This document shows positions 36,130 to 48,810 of a stretch of 64,000 nt of DNA, in pieces. Source of the DNA: Monodelphis domestica (lineage: Eukaryota; Chordata; Mammalia; Didelphimorphia; Didelphidae); assembly GCF_027887165.1 (NCBI RefSeq), contig NC_077229.1:113969520-114033519 (forward strand). Reading direction: 5' to 3'. Position 1 is the first letter of the stretch. Each line of letters begins with the position of its first letter. A program made the position numbers and the translations under genes. The notes below the pieces were generated by a model. It ran no database searches, was not told the origin of the DNA, and saw only the letters and a list, made by a program, of their open reading frames with translations.

Positions 36130-38900
36130 TGGTCATTTTATTTGATATTTGTTAAGTTCAGAATTTTTAAAAAATAGTAAATGCTTAATAAATGTATTTT
36201 TAATTTCAAGACTGTCTTTGCCTCAAGGAAGTTACATTTATATTTTCCACAGTGCCAATACATTTTATTTAATTTTCCTCCCACATTTAGCCTTTATTTC
36301 CCCCTTAATTTCACTATACTCATTTAAAAAAAAAATATGTGATAGTATTTTACAAGTTACTTTCAAAATTGTCCTGCTTGTCTTTGCTTCCTGTTGAATT
36401 TCCTTTCTCTTCTGTACATTTAAAAAAGTGTTACTAAGTAGCCTTTTCTTTTAGTATCACTATTTCTAACCTCCTTCTTCCCCTGACATTTTCCCTATCT
36501 GATTAACTGAAAAGAAAATAAAAACTTCATAACAAATAGGCATAGTCAAGCAAAATGAATACACGCAATGGGCATATACAAAGTTGTGTCTCTACCTTGT
36601 GTCTATTACTCCTCTGTCAGGAGGTGGGTAACATGCTTCATCATAGGTCTTCTGGAGATATACATGGTTTTTCATTGCTTTGATCAGAAATCATGGGACC
36701 TTAAAACTTGTTTTTCCCTTACAAAGTGTGTTGTCCTGATTCTGCTCACTTCACGCTTCATCAATTCATACTATCCAGGATTCTTTGAACTTGTCTTTTT
36801 CATCTTTTGTTATGGCCCAATAATAATCAATCACATTCATATGCCACAATTTGTTCAGTCATTCCCCAGTTGTTTAAAAGGCAATCTAAGGTACCATCTT
36901 ACTCTAGTTCTTTTCTTTTCCTTTCCTTTTCCTCTTTTAATCCCCTCTTCAGAACCAGGAAGATTGTTCTGTTTTGTGACTATTCTTTGACCAGTTTGAT
37001 TCTCCCTTTTAACTGCTCCATTGTCCCTCCTTGTTACTTTATTGGGTTTAATATATTTCTACACCAAACCAAGTGTTCAATCCTCTGGCCATTTCAGATA
37101 AGAGGGAATTTCCTCTGATACCTTCACCTAACCATTATTCAATGTTTACATACTCATCTTCTTTTCTCAATTATGAGAAATAGTTTTACCTCCTTTTTGT
37201 TTTCATGCATTCATTAGTGTATTCTTTTAATTTCATTTCTCCCCCTTTTAAATACTTAAAATAGAACCAATCATCTCCCAAGGACCTATATTTTTTCTTA
37301 TTTATTTTCCTTAATTCCAAAACATTAAAGTCCTAAAAGGATACCGTTCTTCTGACATCATCAAGTAGCCCCTTCCAGTCCCTCAAATCAATTACCTTAT
37401 TACAGGACTCATAGGTTTGTATTTCAGAGTTCATGATCAGCTTTAGTGTTTTTCATTAGGAATGCTTAAAAATCCTTTATTCCATTAAAACATATTTTCC
37501 TTCTTTTAGGATTATATTCAGTCTTGCAGAATAACTTATTCTTGATTGTAAACTTCTCTTCTCCTTTTGGAATATCGTATTCCAAGATGTCCTCTGCTTT
37601 TAACTAGAAGCTTCTAAATCTTATATGAACCTAACTATAGTTCCTTAGGACTTGGACAGCTCTAGATATTCACAATATCATTTCCTTGATGTGGGAACCC
37701 TGAATTTTGTCTATGACATTCCTGGAACACATCCTGTTTTTTTTGGAGGGGGGTCCCTTTCAATAGTTGATTGGTAGATTGATGCATTCAATTTTTACTT
37801 TGCCCTTTGGTTTTTATAAACACAAGCATATATGATTATCCCAACAATGCTACAATATGTAATTTTTTATGATTTTAAATTTTAATTTATGATCTCTTGA
37901 AATATATTCAGGTTGTTTTTTAAAATAATATAGCTTTCAGGAAGTCCAGTGATTCTGAAATTATCCCTCCTTGACCTATTTTCTATGCTAATTTTAAAAA
38001 AATTTCATTTTTCCCCATTTTTTCATTACTTTGTTTTTGTTCTAATATTTCTTACCATCTCACAGTCAAAAATTTCTCTTTGGCCTATTCTAGTTTTTAG
38101 AGATTCCATTTCTTGGGTAAGGTCCACCACTTTGTCTCCTAAGCTACTTATTCTCCTTCCAATTCTTTCCACAGGACTTCATTTCTTTTAGGTATTCAGG
38201 CGGTCCTTAGAGAAAATGTATTTTTTCTTTGATTTCTGTTTGCAGTTGTTATGGATTTAGATTTGTAATAATTTTTATACTGGTTAACAATTTCTTTTAT
38301 TTACTCATCTCTACCTAGTTCTTGAACTGGGGCTTTGTGTCAGGTACAGAATCTGACCCCTTGTTGCATTTTCACCTTTTGGGCTTGAAGTGGGTGTCCT
38401 GGATTCTTGTACTGACTTCTGCTTCCTGGAGTTCAATTCCCTTGGACCTTTGAGATTTTGATTATTGATTCTTGGGGCCCTTTATGTGGGTCTCAAGACA
38501 GACCATTAGGGACTTCAGAGACCCTAGGCTTAGACTGTGTTCTGACTGCTGTGGCATTGTGGTCTGGGTCACCCTGGGGCTTCCAAGAATCTATCCTGAG
38601 GTTTTCTCACACAAGCGTTGCACTTTCTACTGCCTTCCAACACAGAGCATTACAGGTTTCAGGTGCTCTTGAACATCACTGTGTTGATACTGGAATGGAC
38701 TCAGACTTTGGAGGGGAGGCTAGGGGTGTGGCTTTTCTATTGCTTATGGATTTCTGGCTATTTATGAAGTTTCTCTATGAAGGGCTATAGTTTCTCATTA
38801 GGTTTCTTGATTGTTACTCAGTTTGGTGCAAATATCAAGGTTTTGCTTGGAGTAGGCATATGGGAGCTTGGTAGCCAACTTACTGGTCAAGCAGCCATTT
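36130..38900 (-). mobile_element. L1 sequence, antisense: 3' UTR-like then ORF1/5' UTR-like
   Basis: 36.3-36.9 kb reads as antisense L1 3' UTR (ctctgtcaggaggtgggtaa, gctcacttcacgcttcatca, tgccacaatttgttcagtca). 37.9-38.2 kb reads as antisense ORF1 coiled-coil region (ctttggcctattctagtttt, gagattccatttcttgggta, aggtccaccactttgtctcc). 38.3-38.9 kb looks like the upstream 5' region. An L1 in this order lacks most of ORF2, so this is either an internally deleted copy or two neighbouring insertions. No intact frame. Confidence 0.6.
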
Positions 38901-39116
38901 TTGTAGGAAGTCTAAGGAATTTACATCCTAGGGGTGAGGATAACACATGGATAGGAGTGGGAATGAAGGAGAGGCTCTTTGGTCCAAAAAGTTACAATGA
39001 TGGAATGTAGGGCCAAAGGAGAGTAGGGTCACTGGCAGAGTTGGTTTGATCAGGTCAGGCATGATTCCTGACTCCAGAAGTGGAGATGTGTTGAAAATAG
39101 AGAGAGAAAAGAAGAT

Positions 39117-39150
39117 CCATCCATCTATCTAACTATCCATCCATCCATCC

Positions 39151-39194
<44 letters not shown>

Positions 39195-39265
39195 GTCTGT
39201 CTGTCTGTTGTCTGTCTGTCTGTCTGTCTGAGCGACCATCCATCTGTCTATCTGTCTATCATCTT
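39117..39265 (+). repeat. TCCA/TCTA/TCTG compound tetranucleotide repeat
   Basis: Successive blocks of atcc, atct, gtct and mixed units. A likely polymorphic marker. Confidence 0.97.
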
Positions 39266-39399
39266 TCTAGTTCAAGCTATCATTATACTCTAGTGGACTG
39301 TTGCTGCAAACTGCCAATCAGTTGTTCACCTCTCAATTCTCTTCTCTCTCCATTCCAACTTCTATACAACTGACTGAAAATGTTTTTTTCCCCTAAATC

Positions 39400-39935
39400 T
39401 TCAATCTTCCTAAAATTTTCACTACTTCATTAAACTCCTTATTAACTATAGGATCAAATATAAAACCTTTGTTTGACATTTAAAGCTGTTCACAACTTGG
39501 CCACTTCCTGACTTTCACATTTTCTTATACTTGACTCTCTTTTTTACACTTTTTTTTCCTTCGGTATACTCTTAAGATCCAACTACACTGGCCTCCTTGC
39601 TTTTCCTCATATATAATACTTCATCTTTTGTCTCTGTGACTTTGTCCTGACCCTGTCTCCTTGCATCCATCTCTTAGCTTCCCTATCTTCCCTCAAAACT
39701 GACCTTAAATCCTTCCCTACAGAGGTTTTTTTTCAGCCTTCCTGGAACCTATCTGCCACTGCCTTCCTCTGAAATTACCTTCCATTTATTTTGTATAAAT
39801 CTTGTATGTATCAGTTATTTAATTATTATCTTCCTATTAGAATGTGAGTTCCTTGAGGGTAAGGACTGTTTTTGCTCTGGACTTAGTACTGCTCCTGGCA
39901 CATAGTAAGTGCTTAATAAATATTTGCTGACTGAC
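39400..39935 (+). mobile_element. L2 LINE 3' end, sense
   Basis: aactataggatcaaatataa, aaagctgttcacaacttggc, ccaactacactggcctcctt, gtctctgtgactttgtcctg, gaatgtgagttccttgaggg, ctcctggcacatagtaagtg and cttaataaatatttgctgac. A complete L2 3' end of more than 500 bases. Confidence 0.85.
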
Positions 39936-40254
39936 TCAAATATGCATATATATGCACAATAATAGTGCTTTCAGGTTTGTAAAATGCTTTACAAATATGA
40001 TCTCATGGAGAATTATCTGGAAAGTTCTGAATCCTCCATAAAGGAATGATTTGGGAGGAGTTTTTGCCCCTGTCAGATTGAGGAGAGGACCAGCTAAGGA
40101 AGCAGAGAAACTTTTGAGTATCAAATTCTGAGTTAATCTACATGTTGATGAGATTTCTGGTTAGCTTACTCTAGGGGAGACATAATGTTCTGTGGAATTG
40201 AAACCAAGAAAAGCCATGATGAAAAATGGAGAGTATGAAATAGGAAAATATTTA

Positions 40255-40520
40255 GGAAAAAATAATAGCCATCATTTATATGGCATCTACTCTTGTTAAA
40301 CACCGTGCTAAATACTTTACAGTTGTTATTTGTACTTGATGCTTATGACAGTCCTGGGAAGTTGGTACTCTTATTATTCCTAATTTTTACAGGTGAGGAA
40401 ACTGGGGTAAATTGGGGTTAAGTGATTTGCTCAGGGTCACACAGCTAGTAGGTATCTGAGTCTGGATTTGAACCTAGGAAAATGGGTCTTCCTGCCTCCA
40501 GGTCCAGCATTTTATCTACT
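40255..40520 (-). mobile_element. MIR SINE, antisense
   Basis: tttacaggtgaggaaactgg, aagtgatttgctcagggtca, cacagctagtaggtatctga, gtctggatttgaacctagga. Full length and relatively well preserved. Confidence 0.8.
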
Positions 40521-41074
40521 CTGCCATATATCAGTGAATGAAAAAAAGTAGTAATTCACAGTAGGCAATATTCAAGAAGAGATGAAGTAACAAATTGTGT
40601 ATTTGTATATAGACATCAGGCTATCAGAATTGTGCTTGATGGAAGCAGGTGAGTCCTATATATGGGGAGGGAGATCAGAGTGGTATCTTTTCCTCTAGCA
40701 GTCTGCCTGTCTTGAGATGCCTAGAGGGATTAGTAGAAGAAGAAATAGAGGGCATTTTTTAGGGTTTACTAGACTCAGAGTACATAGGTAAAAGGAAGGG
40801 TAAAATAACATGTATACTTTTTAGGCTATATAACTGAGGTCTCCAGAATAGGAAAGATGGTAGGAATTTGGAGGCATTCACTCTAAACATTAATGAAGAC
40901 AATGTATGTGGTTGAAGCGATGGGAGATGCAGTACTTGAAAGTTCCAGTTAGAATCTCTATTCAGATGCCTCCATCTCCCATTTCTAAAACTTTCCCTGA
41001 ACTCTCTTCTCCTATTTCTAGGCGGCAGTAGTGGACATTCCAACTGGATAAGCCTGAGCATTGAAAACTCAACT

Positions 41075-42025
41075 TATCATTGTTTTTCCTCATGGACTGT
41101 CCTCCCTTCGTACTGCTGTAGATTGCTTTGTCACCCTCCCAGACACATTGGAGTCACCTTTGACTATTAATTCTCTGTCACCTGTACATCTAATAAGTTG
41201 TCAAATATTGTCAATTCTATCTCTGCAGTATCTCTCAAGTATGCCCTTTCTAACAGGACAGGCATTTGTAACCTTTCTTTTGGTCATGGTCCCTCTTGGC
41301 AGTATGGTGTAAACTTTTCAAATAGTTTTAAACAATGAATAAAATAAAATATGTAGGATGAATAATGAAGCAAATGAAATTGATTAAACTAAAATAGTCA
41401 TTAAAATATTAAAAAAATAAAACAAGTCCATAGATTTCCAAGTTAAGAACTTCTACCCTAGGAGTAATTACTTGAGCAGAACCTTGAAAAGGAAATTATT
41501 GTGAGAAGAGGTGAGGGAGGAGTACATTCAAGGCATGGGGAATAGCTGGCTTTGTGAGCGAGAAGGTGAGAATTCATTGTCAATTAGGGGAAGAGAAAGT
41601 AGACCAATTTGACTGAAAGGTAGGATGTGTGATTTGGCTTTCCCCTAACTCATAGGTTAACCTTTCTTGCATAATGGACCTGTTTGACAGTCTGGTGAAC
41701 ACTATACATCATTTATCAGAATAATTCTTCATTTACAAAATGAAACACAGGATTACAAAGAAAATCAATTATACTGAAATAGTTCTCAAAATATTTTTTA
41801 AAAAGGTAAGTTTAGGGACCTCAGATTACAAACGTTTGTTCTCCACTCACATGATCACCACCATAGTTTAGGACTTCACTCCTTCTCACCTGGACTGTTG
41901 TTGTAGCATCTTTTGGGAATGATATAATCATTGTAGGTTCTCTTTTCCTTCTGGTCCATCCTTGATACTGCAGCCTGAATCATTTTTCCAGTGTGCCCCT
42001 CTGATCATTATTTCTACTGCCCCAC
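41075..42025 (+). mobile_element. L2 LINE interrupted by other repeats, sense
   Basis: 41075-41245 (ccagacacattggagtcacc, tttgactattaattctctgt, tctgcagtatctctcaagta) and 41860-42025 (tcctt..tcacctggactgttg, cagcctgaatcatttttcca, ctctgatcattatttctact) are successive parts of L2, separated by the repeats at 41250-41845. Confidence 0.65.
41250..41845 (+). repeat. Unnamed ancient repeat, copies 2 and 3
   Basis: Copy 2 at 41250-41455 (gtaacctttcttttggtcat, agatttccaagttaagaact) and copy 3 at 41655-41845 (gacagtctggtgaacactat, ggattacaaagaaaatcaat, tgaaatagttctcaaaatat). Same blocks as 29265-29485. Between them is a piece of the 48175-type dispersed repeat. Confidence 0.55.
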
Positions 42026-42318
42026 CAGTGTTTCTCTCTCCACATTTTATGGAATTAATTTTGGTGAATACTTTCCTCTAACATGGAAATATTTGCCAAT
42101 TATTGCTAACTTTCTATGTGACCCTTGGTAAATATTAAGAAAATTTTGTAGAACCCACCCTTCCTGTTTAAGATTCTCTGAACAAACTCAGAAAAATTGC
42201 CTTTGAGATCATTTAGTTCAATTCCTTTATTTGACAAATGTGGAATCTGCTACCCAAAGAGACTTATTTATTTAAGAAATATTTATTAAACCTCTAATGT
42301 ATGCACAGCTATGCTAAG

Positions 42319-42321
<3 letters not shown>

Positions 42322-42386
<65 letters not shown>
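42322..42386 (+). repeat. (GA)n microsatellite
   Basis: About thirty-two GA units in one uninterrupted run. Confidence 0.97.
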
Positions 42387-42389
<3 letters not shown>

Positions 42390-42390
<1 letters not shown>

Positions 42391-43200
42391 GAAGTTGAGA
42401 TAAGAAAAAGGCCTTGCTGTCCTGTAGTTTAAATCACTTGCCCAAGGTTCTTTCCAGCTGTTCCTTTGATGCATTATTTGATGGGTCGGTGATTTTTGCT
42501 CTAAAAAAAACATTCTAAGATAAAAATAGAGCCTTCCAGTTATTTTCTTGGAGAATATGGAAGCAGAATCATAACAAAAAAAATTCCAAAGAAAAAAACT
42601 AACACAGGGTGAGTGATCTCAGGGAAATCTCTCTGGGTGAAATCAACAAGGGAATTTCAGAATCTCAGTATGATACAGTGAATAATGGCCCCTTGACCAG
42701 AGATATGCTAGCAATTTATTGATCTATTCTCTTGGCTTCTTATTTTCCAAGAACAGTTTCCAGACAGATACTTTCCCTTTCAATCTGTAAGAAATACAAC
42801 CCACCTACAGCCTGACTTTTGTCATCAGGAGAGTTTCTACCTAGGATTAGTACTGACCTCTTTCAAGGAACAGGGATTATACCCTCTTATCTTTCTTATT
42901 TCTCTTTTAATGGACAAATCTAGTAGAATAACTGTAACAGCTTTTTCTCCATTTTGTTGAGCTAAAGATGTTTTTCTTACATTTCCCTTTCCTTCTTCCC
43001 TTTCTTTTCCTGCTTCCCTCTCTTATCCTATCAAAAATAATATGGGACTTTGTCATAGTATGCTCTATTTTTCTTCCTGTTTTATTTTTTCAGCTAACCT
43101 GCACCCTTCCCCCTTTATGGCTCATGATGAATCTTTCTACATTTTTTGCTTTTCTTTTGGGAATGACATAAGCATCTTAAAAAAAAAAGCAGTGTCTGGC
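42390..43200. other. Intronic, nothing recognised
   Basis: No named repeat or coding frame; a pyrimidine-rich stretch lies at about 42.98-43.02 kb. Confidence 0.35.
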
Positions 43201-43214
43201 AGCATGCCATTGGG

Positions 43215-43390
43215 GTATTATGCAATGTTAGAATCATAGAATGTCAGACCTGGAAGGGTTCTTAGAAGATAGAACATAGACTGTCAGAGCTAGAAGAGAT
43301 GTTAGGACAAAGAACATGATTTTTTAGAGCTGGAAGGTGTCTTAGAACATAGAATTTTAGGATTTGGAAAGGACTTTGAAACATTTGGGG
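43215..43390 (+). repeat. Degenerate tandem repeat, 'agaacatagactgtcagagc' unit
   Basis: Four units of roughly 45 bases: aatgtcagacctggaagggt, agaacatagactgtcagagc, aagaacatgattttttagag and tagaacatagaattttagga each followed by a ggaagg..cttag segment. Continues into a MIR3-like antisense fragment to 43555. Confidence 0.65.
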
Positions 43391-43689
43391 GTTTGGACTA
43401 AGTTGTCACTAAGATCACTTTCAGCTTTGGAAAATTCACTTATTTTACAAAGCAGGAAACTGAGACTCAATGAAGTGATTAACTCATGGTCACATCATGA
43501 CTCTAGAATAGGGTCTAGAACTCAAGCTTCCTAATGCCCAGGCCAATGTTCTTTCAAAGATGGCAAATGATTACATCTGAAATTGATGAGGATTTTATCT
43601 GTGTAATCTTTCCTTAATTGTTTACATCTGTAAAGTGATTAGAATTAAACACAGTGAAAGACTAATCTCTATATAGAAGTACATGCTTT

Positions 43690-44014
43690 CTTAGAATCAT
43701 AGAAACTTGTGGTTTGAAGGGACCTTGGTGTTCAGATTTATAAAAAGATTATTTTTCCAGCATCATGCCCAACAAGTGGTTGATATCTTGCACTTGAACA
43801 CCATCATATGGGACTCACTATCTTTCAAGATAATTCATTCCATGGTAGTATAGTATTAATTTTTAGGAAGAACTTCCAGGTATAACCAGAGTGGTGCTAT
43901 CTATTAGCATTGCTTTATAAGGTGAAGGACTTCTCTTACTGGGATGGCTCTTCCCCTTGGAAAAATAAATAGCCACTACTTCCCAATTTCTCCTAAATAA
44001 AGCTGACCTATAGG

Positions 44015-44060
<46 letters not shown>

Positions 44061-44110
44061 TATTCCTTAGCTTTATAGCTCTACTCTGTCACTCTCTTAA
44101 GTAGTTCAAA
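43690..44110 (-). mobile_element. L3/CR1 LINE fragment, antisense
   Basis: tagaatcatagaaacttgtg, gaagggaccttggtgttcag, atatgggactcactatcttt, taattcattccatggtagta, aggaagaacttccaggtata: antisense L3 order. The GT run 44015-44059 lies inside. Confidence 0.6.
44015..44059 (+). repeat. (GT)n microsatellite
   Basis: About twenty-two GT units. Confidence 0.97.
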
Positions 44111-46015
44111 AGTTTCCATCTACTTCTGACAGAGGACAATAATTCTGGGGGGATTGGGAGGAGATAAAATTGTCTAGTTACTTCCTTTTGAGGAAAAAAA
44201 AAGGCTTTGGCTAAGTCTCCTTCACTACTTAAACCTGTTTGCTTACAAACTCTTAGCCTAGAATTAATGGTTGTTCAAGAATCATATGATTTAATGTTTT
44301 TCTTGAAGATCTTAAAACACTTATAAACAGTAAAAGGTTTTCTATCATATAGTTTTCAGCCTGGAGAACTCCAACACCTTTTGTTGTAGGATTTGAATCT
44401 TGATCCTTTTGCTATCTCTATATAACAATACTGAACATTATTCCTTTGTGCTTCTGCCACCCAGACAGCTTTTTGAATTGTATATTTCCTTATCTGCAAT
44501 TAGGATCACTCCTTTGTATCAAATGGGCCAACTTTGTTACTAATTAAAATAGCAAATAAGTAATTTTAGAGAACAGCAAGCTCTGAATTTAAATGCCCAT
44601 CCTTTCAGTTGGAAAGGGAAGGGAAAAACATAAATTCTTTCTAGGGTGAAGATCAGCATTGACCAGATTTGTCTTTAACTCTAACCTCCTGAGTGAAGGC
44701 AGTCTAGGGAGATTAAACATGCTCAATACTAGTCAGATTGTTTTTCTAGTTTCTATCCTTAACCTTTCTCTCAATTATATGATTCCATTTACTTTTGTGC
44801 TCAGTGCCCCAAATCTATAAACTGAGCTCTTCTATGTCTCTTCTGATCCTTTCCTTTCAAATATCTGGGATTACATCTCCCAGAAACTCATCTTCAAGAG
44901 CCTGCTGGATCCCTCCCCAGGGTTTGTAATTTTTTCGTCCCTTGCAAAATCAGCTGCAGTATACATAGCATCTGGAATTTTACAAAACTGTGTCAGCATA
45001 AATATCAGAACTTAAAACAAGGATGACTACCCTAACTAAGCCTCTGGCACCTCAAGGTGCTATTCATAGCAAATGTACATCGACAATACATGTAATAGAC
45101 ATATGTAGGACTGTGTAAAGCATTGCTTGACAGACTGATTCAGTGATTACAAATCTAAATTGCATTTAGCACATAATATGTGCTTGTGTTATAGAAGCAG
45201 CTAGCCACATACAGTATATCATATCCATAGAACAAATCAGCTTTGCATAATGACAAGTAGAAGTAAAGCAATAGTAACATCAGTAAGCTTACAAAATAAC
45301 AAAATGCACAAAATCAGAAACATTTGTGCAAACAAACACCACCACACATTTTCTCACTTTCCTCTGATATTCCTCCCATTTCTTCCTCTATGCGAGGAAA
45401 AACTATGTTGTCTGTTCAAGACTTCATCTCCCAGAAACCTTCTCAGGCTAGAAACTTATTCCCAATGTTACACTGGTATTGAACTGACTACTGAGCTATT
45501 TGAAGGGTCAACTTTAATCAATCAATCAGGAGGAAGCATTTTTAAAATGCCTGCTCTGTGCTAGGTATTGTCTAAACATTAGAATGTCTCAGATGAAACA
45601 GATCTTTCCCTCAAGAACCTTCAATCAAGTAGGGGAAGTTCCTTTTCTGCCTAGGTCCCATCTCTCCTTTTAGTGCCTGTCATTCCCAGATGACCAGAGT
45701 TCTGATGGTACCCTACCCCATTCCCTCCATCCCTGTACTGAGCACCAATCTTTCTGCACAGTTCTGATATTATTATATTCCTTAACCTTTTCTACTCTAG
45801 AACCCCTGGTCAATCCTCGCTAGACCATTTTTTAGGTGACCTTTTTGCCCAATTCTACCACCCTCTTCCAGGTATTCTTTCCAGATATCGACTTTCTTCC
45901 TTATTCAAATACACTCTTCCCATTTGCCAGCATAATCTTGTCTGAATCAAGTATTGAACTTAGGTCTTTGTAACTCCAAGTCTGACAGTCTATCCATGAT
46001 GTCACCTAGCTAAAT
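44110..46015. other. Intronic, mostly unassigned
   Basis: No gene seen. Two similar phrases, ttacatctcccagaaactca (44873) and cttcatctcccagaaacctt (45423), suggest an unrecognised repeat, possibly LTR-derived. 45530-45630 resembles the start of the 48175-type dispersed repeat (ctgctctgtgctaggtattg). Confidence 0.35.
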
Positions 46016-46019
46016 TTCA

Positions 46020-46185
46020 TAAGACTTACATGAAAACATTGGTATATCCTATATGAGACTATTTACCACCTTGGGGAAAGTTAGGAGGGAGAGTGGGAAA
46101 GAATCTGAATTGCAAAATGTCAGCACACACTTGTCAAAACTTGTTTCTACATGTAAATGAAAAAAATAAAATTTAATAAAATTAT
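46020..46185 (+). mobile_element. L1 3' terminus, sense
   Basis: atcctatatgagactattta, ccaccttggggaaagttagg, gagggagagtgggaaag, tttctacatgtaaatgaaaa and an aaaaaataaaatttaataaa end. Matches the last 160 bases of marsupial L1 with the poly(A) signal. Confidence 0.7.
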
Positions 46186-46664
46186 TTCCCAAGATTTAGA
46201 TCTAAAAGTAGCATCATTAAAACTTATCTACTTATTCTATATGTGAGTAAAGTGAGAACTGGAAAAAATTAAATCACTTACCCAATTCCTTGGACTTAAG
46301 CTCCATTGACTGTAGAGATAATTCAAGCCCTGGTGGGATGTATTTTATATGTGCTAAGGAATGTATCTGCATGTCCTTTCAGTTAAACTCACTTTTATGA
46401 AGCTCCTACTATGTACAGAGTACAGTTTGAGATATGTAAGGTGTGTAAATGTGTAGGTAGGGTGTGTAGAAGGAAGATACAACATTTGCATCAGATACGA
46501 TCCCATCCAGAATAAACGTCACATAAAACAGTATGAACAAACATAAATATGGTACAGAATGCTGTGAAATCATAGCTGGGGAGGCAACAAGGAAGGCATT
46601 GTGTAGGAAGGGCCATTGAGGTAGGGGCATTGACTCATGGATAGAATTGGGAGACCGTTTGTTA

Positions 46665-46925
46665 CAACTGGGGCAGCTAGGTGACAGTGTGGATAGAGTG
46701 CCAGTCTGAAGTTAGGAAAACTCACCTTTCTGAGTTCAAATCCAACCTCAGACACTTGCTAGTTATGTGACCCGGGGCAAGTCACTTAACCCTGTTTGCC
46801 TAATTTTCCTCATCTGTGAAATGAGTGGAGAAGGAAATGGCAAAACACTCTGGAATATTCACCAAGAAAACCCCAAATGGGATCACTAAGAGTTGGACGT
46901 GGTTGAAAAATGATTGAATGACAAC
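46665..46925 (+). mobile_element. MAR1-type SINE, sense
   Basis: ggggcagctaggtgacagtg, ctttctgagttcaaatccaa, gggcaagtcacttaaccctg, aaatgagtggagaaggaaat, accaagaaaaccccaaatgg and ggttgaaaaatgattgaatg. Full length. Confidence 0.85.
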
Positions 46926-47224
46926 ACGAATTAGGGAACGTGGGTATTATAAGTTTAGGAAATGCTTTGAGTGAGGCATATAGAATGTGCTGGGCACATT
47001 TTGGGAATGCACAAAAAAAAAGAATGTTTTCCTCTATGGAGTTTATGATAGGATTGGGAAGAAAAGATATTACACATGAAATAAAGCATAAGGTACCAAT
47101 ATAAGAGAGATATCACAAGAGATGAAGTTTCAAAGAAGTACTTTAGATTGTGGTGATTTGAGGAAGGCATTTGGAAGAGATAGAACTTGAGCTGCGCCAT
47201 GAAAGGTGGGTCATGTAGAGTCTT

Positions 47225-48160
47225 TATTCTCAGCCCTTTTTATATTGGTCCCCTCATTTCCACTCCTAATTATTTTCTCTTCCTTCCATCTCTCCCCATT
47301 CCAATACATTCTTCATCCAGCTGCCAAAATAATCTTCCTAATGCACAGGTCTGATCACGTCATTCCCCTATTCAAAAATCTAATTGCTCATCAGATCAAA
47401 AAGGTGGGAGAGAAATGCACTCTAGGCTCTGTTAGTCTGGTTGTATTCTTCTCTATTCAGACTCCATCTGGAATCCTGAATTCTATACTTGGATCTAGAT
47501 ACCATATTTTAGGAAGCTTTAGCCTGTGTAAAGGAGGGTATCTGGGATGAAAGGGGGGCTGATGGCTGTGCTCTATAGTGATCATTGGAAGGAATTGGAA
47601 TATTGACCCTGGAAAAGGGGAGACTGGTTTGTGGCAGAGGGTCTACTTGGCCCTAGAAAGTCAAACTGGGAGCTTTGGGTGGAAGCTGTAGAGAAGCTTT
47701 TAGTTAGAACTTCCTAAGAATTAGGTTAGTTTGGGAGGGAACGAGTTTCTTTCACTGTGGGGCTTTGAGAGGAAGGTGAATGACTACTTACCAGGTACAT
47801 TATAAAAAGGATTCTTATTCAGGTAGGAGTCTCAAGGTGAGCTAGTCCAGTTCTGAGATTTTATAATGCTTAATGACAAAAGAGAAACTTTTCAACCTGG
47901 CATTCTAGGCATCTTCAATCTGGCTCCGACTTAGTTTATTTTCCAGCTTTATTTTATACCACTTATTGCATTGGCCTTTTTTTCTGCCTGTCCAGACACC
48001 CTATCTTGTCTTGCCCTGCCCAATCATCAGGCTTTTTTAACATTAAATTTCCCTGCCTAGGACTAATTTGCCCCCATGTCTCTGCTTATTGACATCTCCT
48101 TTAAGTATGGTCTCTTCCTGGAAGTCTCCTGATCATTCCACATAAAAGTGGTCCATCTTT
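47225..48160 (+). mobile_element. L2 LINE fragments, sense
   Basis: 47225-47405 (ccattccaatacattcttca, gctgccaaaataatcttcct, gtctgatcacgtcattcccc) and 47870-48160 (aacctggcattctaggcatc, ttcaatctggctccgactta, gacatctcctttaagtatgg, tcttcctggaagtctcctga) are consecutive parts of L2; the stretch between is unassigned. Confidence 0.65.
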
Positions 48161-48174
48161 CCTCTGTCAGTCAA

Positions 48175-48810
48175 CAAGGATGGATTAAGTGCCTGCTATG
48201 TGAAAGACAATGCTGAGAGCTAGGAATATGAAGATAGACAAACAACAGCAGATTCCCTGTTTCTCAAGGATCTCAGAGTTTAATGGGGGGAGACAACATG
48301 TGAATATCTATAGACAAGATATACATATATAATACATTATAAAGATAGATGTAATCCATATCTAGATATAGATCGATATCTAGATATCTATGTTTATTTA
48401 TAAGTTGGAAGTCATCTCAGAAGGGAGGCTCGTAGATTAAGGAGAGCTAGGAAAGGCTTCTTGTACAAGGTGGGATTTTAGCTAAGACTTGAAGGGAGCC
48501 AGGGAAACCACAAGAGGAAAGAGATGAGGCTGTTCCAGGTATAGAGAGCAGCCAGTGAAAATGCTCAGAGTCTAGACATAGAGTGTCATGTGAAAGGAAA
48601 GGTAACGAGATCAGTGTCACTTGATCTCAGAGTATGTATTTTGGGGGAATAAAGCATAAGAAGATTGGATAGGTAGGAGGGGCCAGGTTATGAAGGGCTG
48701 TGAAAATCAAGCAAAGGATTTTATATTTGATTCTGGAGGAACTAGGGAGTCACAGGAGTTTATTGAAAAGGAGATGACGTGGTCAAATAGGTAAGAAAAA
48801 AGTAAAGGAG
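48175..48810 (+). repeat. Unnamed dispersed repeat, longest copy
   Basis: gtgcctgctatgtgaaagac, aatggggggagacaac..., aaggcttcttgtacaaggtg, attttagctaagacttgaag, agccagtgaaaatgctcaga, gatcagtgtcacttgatctc, gggccaggttatgaagggct, ttatatttgattctggagga, gatgacgtggtcaaatag. Partial copies of the same ordered pattern lie at 3860-4555 and, in shorter form, near 41.46, 46.4, 46.96 and 52.5 kb. Confidence 0.65.
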
